This document shows, one piece after another, positions 59,915 to 64,000 of a DNA stretch of 64,000 nt; the stretch's first letter is position 1, and each line of letters opens with the position of its first letter. The stretch lies in the NCBI GenBank assembly GCA_947496355.1, contig CANMCO010000002.1, positions 1 through 64,000 of the forward strand, written 5' to 3'. The notes beneath the pieces are model-generated. The model had not been told where the DNA came from. It made no database searches and saw nothing but the letters and a program-made list of their open reading frames with translations. Source of the stretch: an uncultured Aquimarina sp. (GTDB taxonomy: Bacteria > Bacteroidota > Bacteroidia > Flavobacteriales > Flavobacteriaceae). The translations under genes were made by a program, and so were the position numbers.

Positions 59915-61681
59915 TTAAAGATTTGCTTCAATTGTTCTTTGAATTCCTTTCGAAGAAATTCCGCAGATATCATGTAGTTCATCTACCGTGCCCTGGTGAA
60001 TAAATTGATCAGGAACCCCCAAGGTGATAATTTTGTTTTTGAAGTAATTTTGGTTAGCAAAATCGATTATAGAACTTCCAAAACCACCTTTGATCACCCC
60101 ATCTTCTATAGTAATAACGGTCTTATGTTTCTGAAGTATGTGTTGTAATAGATCTGCATCTAATGGTTTTATAAATCCAAAATGATAGTGCCCAATAGTT
60201 TCCTTAATATTTTCAAGAGCTAAAGTAACATTGTGAGCAATTGTTCCTGTAGAGATTATTGCAATATCATTTCCTTCTTTGAAACATTTTGCTTTGCCTA
60301 TTTTTAACTCGTGCATTGGCACATTCCAATTAGTAATATATCCACGCCCCCTAGGATATCTAATGGTTATTGGGTGATTTAATCCTAAAGAAGCGGTATG
60401 TAATAGATGTCGTAATTCGATTTCATCAGCAGGGGCAGCTATAATCATATTCGGGATACAATTAAGATATGCAATATCAAAAACCCCATGGTGCGTAGCA
60501 CCATCTGCACCAACCAGTCCGGCCCTGTCAATACAAAAGATAACTGGTAAATTCTGTAATGCTACATCATGTATTAATTGATCGTAAGCACGTTGTAAAA
60601 AAGTAGAATAAATAGTGCAAAAAGGAATCAATCCCTGTGTTGCCATTCCTGCTGCAAGTGTAACAGCATGTTGTTCTGCAATACCTACATCAAATGCACG
60701 ATCTGGCATTTCCTGCATCATATATTTTAGAGAACTCCCGGTTGGCATTGCCGGTGTTATCCCTACGATTTTTTGGTTATTTCTTGCGAGTTCTAAAATA
60801 GTATGCCCAAATACATCCTGAAACTTAGGAGGCAACCCTTTATTATCTTTTGAAATAATATCTCCGGTAGAAGCATCAAATTTACCAGGAGCATGATATT
60901 TTACTTGGTTTTCTTCAGCTTGTTTTAGCCCTTTTCCTTTGGTAGTAATAATGTGTAAAAGCTTTGGTCCCTGTGTTGCCTTTAATTTTTCTAGGGTTTT
61001 TAATAACGAAGGTAAATCATGACCGTCAATTGGGCCAAAATAATTAAAATTTAGCGCTTCGATGATATTATTTTTTCTCGGTTTTACGCCAACTTTAGCT
61101 TTGGTTAGATATTCTTTAAGAGCACCAACACTTGGATCAATTCCTATAGCATTATCATTAAGGATAACCAGTATGTTAGTGTCTGTTACTCCAGCATGAT
61201 TAAGTCCTTCAAAAGCCATTCCGCTTGCTATAGAAGCATCTCCAATTATAGCAATATGTTGTTTTTGAATATCACCTTTTATTTTGGAAGCAATAGCCAT
61301 CCCCAAGGTTGCCGAAATAGAGGTTGAGGAATGTCCCACACCAAAAGTGTCATACCCACTTTCGCTTCGTTTGGGGAAACCACTAATACCATCTAGCTGG
61401 CGATTGGTATGAAAAACATCTTTTCTTCCTGTAAGGATTTTATGAGGGTATGCTTGATGCCCAACATCCCAAACTAACAAGTCATTTGGAGTGTCAAATA
61501 CATAATGAAGCGCAATGGTAAGTTCTATTACTCCCAAGCTAGCTCCTAAATGACCTTCTTTTGTAGCCACAATGTTAATCACAAAATCCCGTAACTCTTT
61601 TGCCAGTTTTGGTAACTGGTCCGAGGATAGTTTTCTAAGGTCTGATGGGTATTGAATATTTGAAAGTAGCGATGCCGACAT
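59915..61681 (-). CDS. dxs: 1-deoxy-D-xylulose-5-phosphate synthase
   Basis: 588 residues. Transketolase-like TPP enzyme: GVGHSSTSISATLGMAIAS, the TPP motif GDASIASGMAFEGLNHAG then NDNAIGIDPSVG, the pyrimidine-binding FDVGIAEQHAVTLAAGMATQ, and DRAGLVGADGATHHGVFDIA. First step of the non-mevalonate isoprenoid pathway, condensing pyruvate and glyceraldehyde 3-phosphate. Slightly shorter than the E. coli enzyme (about 620) in N-terminal and loop regions. Divergent from tadA. Confidence 0.97.
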   Translation of the reverse strand: MSASLLSNIQYPSDLRKLSSDQLPKLAKELRDFVINIVATKEGHLGASLGVIELTIALHYVFDTPNDLLVWDVGHQAYPHKILTGRKDVFHTNRQLDGISGFPKRSESGYDTFGVGHSSTSISATLGMAIASKIKGDIQKQHIAIIGDASIASGMAFEGLNHAGVTDTNILVILNDNAIGIDPSVGALKEYLTKAKVGVKPRKNNIIEALNFNYFGPIDGHDLPSLLKTLEKLKATQGPKLLHIITTKGKGLKQAEENQVKYHAPGKFDASTGDIISKDNKGLPPKFQDVFGHTILELARNNQKIVGITPAMPTGSSLKYMMQEMPDRAFDVGIAEQHAVTLAAGMATQGLIPFCTIYSTFLQRAYDQLIHDVALQNLPVIFCIDRAGLVGADGATHHGVFDIAYLNCIPNMIIAAPADEIELRHLLHTASLGLNHPITIRYPRGRGYITNWNVPMHELKIGKAKCFKEGNDIAIISTGTIAHNVTLALENIKETIGHYHFGFIKPLDADLLQHILQKHKTVITIEDGVIKGGFGSSIIDFANQNYFKNKIITLGVPDQFIHQGTVDELHDICGISSKGIQRTIEANL

Positions 61682-61877
61682 ATAGCAAAAATACTATTTT
61701 GAACTGGTTCTTAATAAACTTTTATTAATGAAGCTCATTTTTAAAAATCTGAGAATGTGTATTCAAAATGATAAGTTCAATTAATGCTACTTTTTTATGG
61801 AATCTACAGAATTAATAACATTTTTATATCAAACAAGAATCAATTTATTTATTAGCTTTACTTAAAAATAAATTTAT

Positions 61878-62327
61878 ATGCTGGACCCCTTAGATGACTC
61901 CCATTACATGAAAAAAGCGCTTCAGGAAGCAGAATTAGCTTATGAAAAAGATGAGGTTCCTATTGGTGCAGTAATCGTTGTAGGTAATAGAATAATAGCA
62001 AGGGCGCATAACTTAACAGAACTACTTAATGATGTTACTGCTCATGCCGAAATGCAAGCCATAACCGCAGCTTCTAATTTTCTTGGAGGCAAATATCTTA
62101 ATGAATGTACGTTGTATGTTACACTTGAGCCATGTCAAATGTGCGCTGGTGCTTTATACTGGAGTCAGATTTCAAAGATCGTTTACGGAGCCGTAGATGA
62201 GCGACGAGGTTGTACGGCAATGGGGACGAAACTTCATCCAAAGACCGAAATGATTGGAGGTGTTCTGGAAGAGGAGTGCGGTGAAATAATAAAGCGATTT
62301 TTTATAGAAAAACGTAACCTGAATTGA
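61878..62327 (+). CDS. tadA: tRNA-specific adenosine deaminase
   Basis: 149 residues. Start opens HYMKKALQEAELAYEKDEVP; zinc motifs TAHAEMQAITAA and EPCQMCAGALYWSQISKIVYG. The EPCQMCAGA and the later GCTAMGTKLHPKTEMIGG match TadA rather than the ComEB type seen at 48451. Converts the wobble A of tRNA-Arg to inosine. Neighbour of dxs in inverse orientation, a common flavobacterial arrangement. Confidence 0.93.
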   Translation: MLDPLDDSHYMKKALQEAELAYEKDEVPIGAVIVVGNRIIARAHNLTELLNDVTAHAEMQAITAASNFLGGKYLNECTLYVTLEPCQMCAGALYWSQISKIVYGAVDERRGCTAMGTKLHPKTEMIGGVLEEECGEIIKRFFIEKRNLN

Positions 62328-62341
62328 TTCATTGTTAACTT

Positions 62342-64000
62342 ATGAAGAATACGATTGCAGAACGAATACAGGATTTTTTAAAGCAGTTTCCTCCATTTGA
62401 TATGCTGCAAAAAGAAGAATTATTATCGGTTTCTGGTCAGATTAGGGTATTATATGTTCAAAAAGGAGAATATATCTTTAGGCAAGATACCGCATGTCAT
62501 GATGAATTCTATATCGTAAGAGAAGGAGCGATTGGTCTTTATCGTGAATTTGAAGAAGACGAAAACCTGGTAGATATTTGTGATGCAGGAGATCTATTTG
62601 GACTTCGTATTGTAATTATTAAAAAGAATTACCGCATGTCTGCCATGGCAGACGAAGAATCAATAGTTTATGCGATTCCATCTGTCGTTTTTGAACCTTT
62701 TATTGAAGAAAATAAGGAGGTGAATAAATTTGTTTTGGGCACTTTTGCTGCTCATGCACGTAACTATTTTACAGAAACCGAAAAAGGACAAAGAATTGAC
62801 AATACAATTTCTATTGAGATAGCAAAAGATCTTTCAGAATTGCGAAGTGTTTCTTATCGCAAAAAACCTATTACTTGCTCATTAGAAGATACTATACAGG
62901 ATATAGCCCAGAAAATGACCAAAAAGAAGGTCGACTATATTGTGATTGTCGATAACGATAAATGTCCAAAGGGTATAATTACCGATACCGATTTAAGGGC
63001 CAAAGTGGCGACAGGATTATTTTCATTAGGATCAAAAGTAACAGAGATTATGGTTTCTCCTGTGATGTCGTATTCTAAAAAACTTACCGTTGCCGAGGCT
63101 CAAATTACATTGATCAAACATGATATTAGTCATTTATGTATTACCAAAGATGGAACTCCTAATTCTAAGTTAATTGGGATTCTTTCTGATCATGATCTCC
63201 TCGTTTCTTTTGGTAATAATCCTTCTGTTTTGATTAAGGAATCTAAGCGAGTTAAGAAGCTGCAAAATCTTAGATATATTCGAAAACAAATAGATAAATT
63301 ACTTAAAACATATTTAGAACAAGATATTCCAACACCTCATTTACTAAATATAATCTCTGAAATTAATGAGGCTTTACTAATTCGTGTTACAGAGTTAGCA
63401 TTAAAAGAAATGGTTTCTCCACCCCCGGTAAAATTTAGTTTTTTGGTATTAGGAAGCCAAGGTAGAAGAGAACAATTGCTTCTGACTGATCAGGATAACG
63501 CTATTGTTTTTGAAGATGTTTCTGAGGCGGACTACGAAATAACTCAAAATTACTTTTTAGAATTAGCTAATAAAATTACAAAAGGGCTTCATACTATTGG
63601 ATTTGAATATTGCCCCGCAGATATGATGGCTAGTAATCCCAGATGGTGCATGGCGGTATCCAAATGGGAAATGCAGTTTAGAAACTGGATGACAACTCCT
63701 ACTGAAGAGGGAACATTATTGTCATCAATATTTTTTGATTTTCAGCATGTATATGGTGACCTTGTACTGGTAGATCGATTATCTGATGTGGTTTTTGAAG
63801 GGGTAAATAAAAGCAATAGATTTCTTTCACTTTTGGGTGTGAGTGCACTGCAAAAACCGTCTCCTTTAGGGTTTTTTAAACAATTTTTAGTAGAACAAAA
63901 CGGAGAGCACAAGGATTCTTTTGATATAAAAATAAGAGCAATGATGGTATTGATTGATGCTGCCAGAATCTTGACCTTATACCACAACTTAAAAGGTGTA
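62342..64000 (+). CDS. cNMP/CBS/DUF294 nucleotidyltransferase-like protein, 3' end missing
   Basis: Open from the ATG at 62342 to the window end (553 codons seen). Domain order: cyclic-nucleotide-binding fold at about 15-125 (EEELLSVSGQIRVLYVQKG, FYIVREGAIGLYREFEEDEN, DLFGLRIVI), two CBS repeats at about 170-300 (KKKVDYIVIVDNDK; ISHLCITKDGTPNSKLIGIL), then the DUF294 nucleotidyltransferase at about 355 with GSQGRREQLLLTDQDNAIVF, and the start of its C-terminal helical domain. Related to the GlnD-type PII-modifying domains, so a sensor of an adenine nucleotide or cNMP is inferred. tadA ends 14 bases upstream. Confidence 0.9.
   Translation, partial: MKNTIAERIQDFLKQFPPFDMLQKEELLSVSGQIRVLYVQKGEYIFRQDTACHDEFYIVREGAIGLYREFEEDENLVDICDAGDLFGLRIVIIKKNYRMSAMADEESIVYAIPSVVFEPFIEENKEVNKFVLGTFAAHARNYFTETEKGQRIDNTISIEIAKDLSELRSVSYRKKPITCSLEDTIQDIAQKMTKKKVDYIVIVDNDKCPKGIITDTDLRAKVATGLFSLGSKVTEIMVSPVMSYSKKLTVAEAQITLIKHDISHLCITKDGTPNSKLIGILSDHDLLVSFGNNPSVLIKESKRVKKLQNLRYIRKQIDKLLKTYLEQDIPTPHLLNIISEINEALLIRVTELALKEMVSPPPVKFSFLVLGSQGRREQLLLTDQDNAIVFEDVSEADYEITQNYFLELANKITKGLHTIGFEYCPADMMASNPRWCMAVSKWEMQFRNWMTTPTEEGTLLSSIFFDFQHVYGDLVLVDRLSDVVFEGVNKSNRFLSLLGVSALQKPSPLGFFKQFLVEQNGEHKDSFDIKIRAMMVLIDAARILTLYHNLKGV

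Overview
The window (about 35% GC by eye) looks like a chromosome segment of a marine Flavobacteriaceae bacterium; an Aquimarina-like genus is a guess. The support is the set of lineage-typical genes (RagB/SusD-family lipoprotein, bL25 with an acidic tail, HTTM protein, DUF3109, a TPR-LuxR regulator), the Bacteroidetes-type -7 promoter boxes (TAnnTTTG) and the lack of clear Shine-Dalgarno sequences.

Layout. 1-5.3 kb is accessory DNA: the 3' end of an RHS polymorphic toxin with its likely lipoprotein immunity gene, a membrane-anchored AraC-type regulator, an XRE regulator abutting a truncated tyrosine recombinase, a second recombinase, and a YefM/YoeB toxin-antitoxin pair. 5.7-10.8 kb is housekeeping (HTTM protein, ribF, pth, rplY, prs, tRNA-Leu). 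11.0-31.6 kb is one long co-directional operon for an extracellular contractile injection system (eCIS, of the PVC/AFP/MAC family): cap protein, sheath, three tube-like proteins, a DUF5908-like small protein, LysM adaptor, spike, gp25, PAAR-like tip, J-like baseplate, two tail fibres, a second large baseplate protein, tape measure and AAA+ ATPase.

Directly downstream is a 1616-residue protein, the best candidate cargo. It has a disordered N-terminus, a central region that may resemble a PLP-enzyme fold, and a C-terminal OTU-like cysteine protease domain. It sits in a scarred neighbourhood: a duplicated ATPase 3' end, related hairpins on both sides, and the broken leader of what looks like a DUF4157-type eCIS effector. 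An amidase and a lipoprotein/membrane-protein pair follow.

The promoters of the eCIS operon, the amidase and the lipoprotein pair share the same architecture. TGTCSGAAAW is followed 21 bp later by TGNCG, and a TAnnTTTG box starts exactly 59 bp after the first TGTC in all three. This argues for one regulon that builds the particles and then releases them by controlled lysis. A TPR-LuxR type regulator (40.8 kb) and a hydrolase/degenerate cyclase/AraC fusion (42.8 kb) lie next door.

44.7-64 kb returns to mostly core genes: an orphan SusD-like lipoprotein, two coiled-coil membrane proteins, HupE/UreJ-like protein, dCMP deaminase, S41 protease, MarC protein, DUF3109 protein, nrdB and nrdA, dinD, dgt, two paralogous lipoproteins, dxs, tadA and a cNMP/CBS/DUF294 nucleotidyltransferase cut by the window end. 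All family assignments come from reading the sequence; no database search was run.
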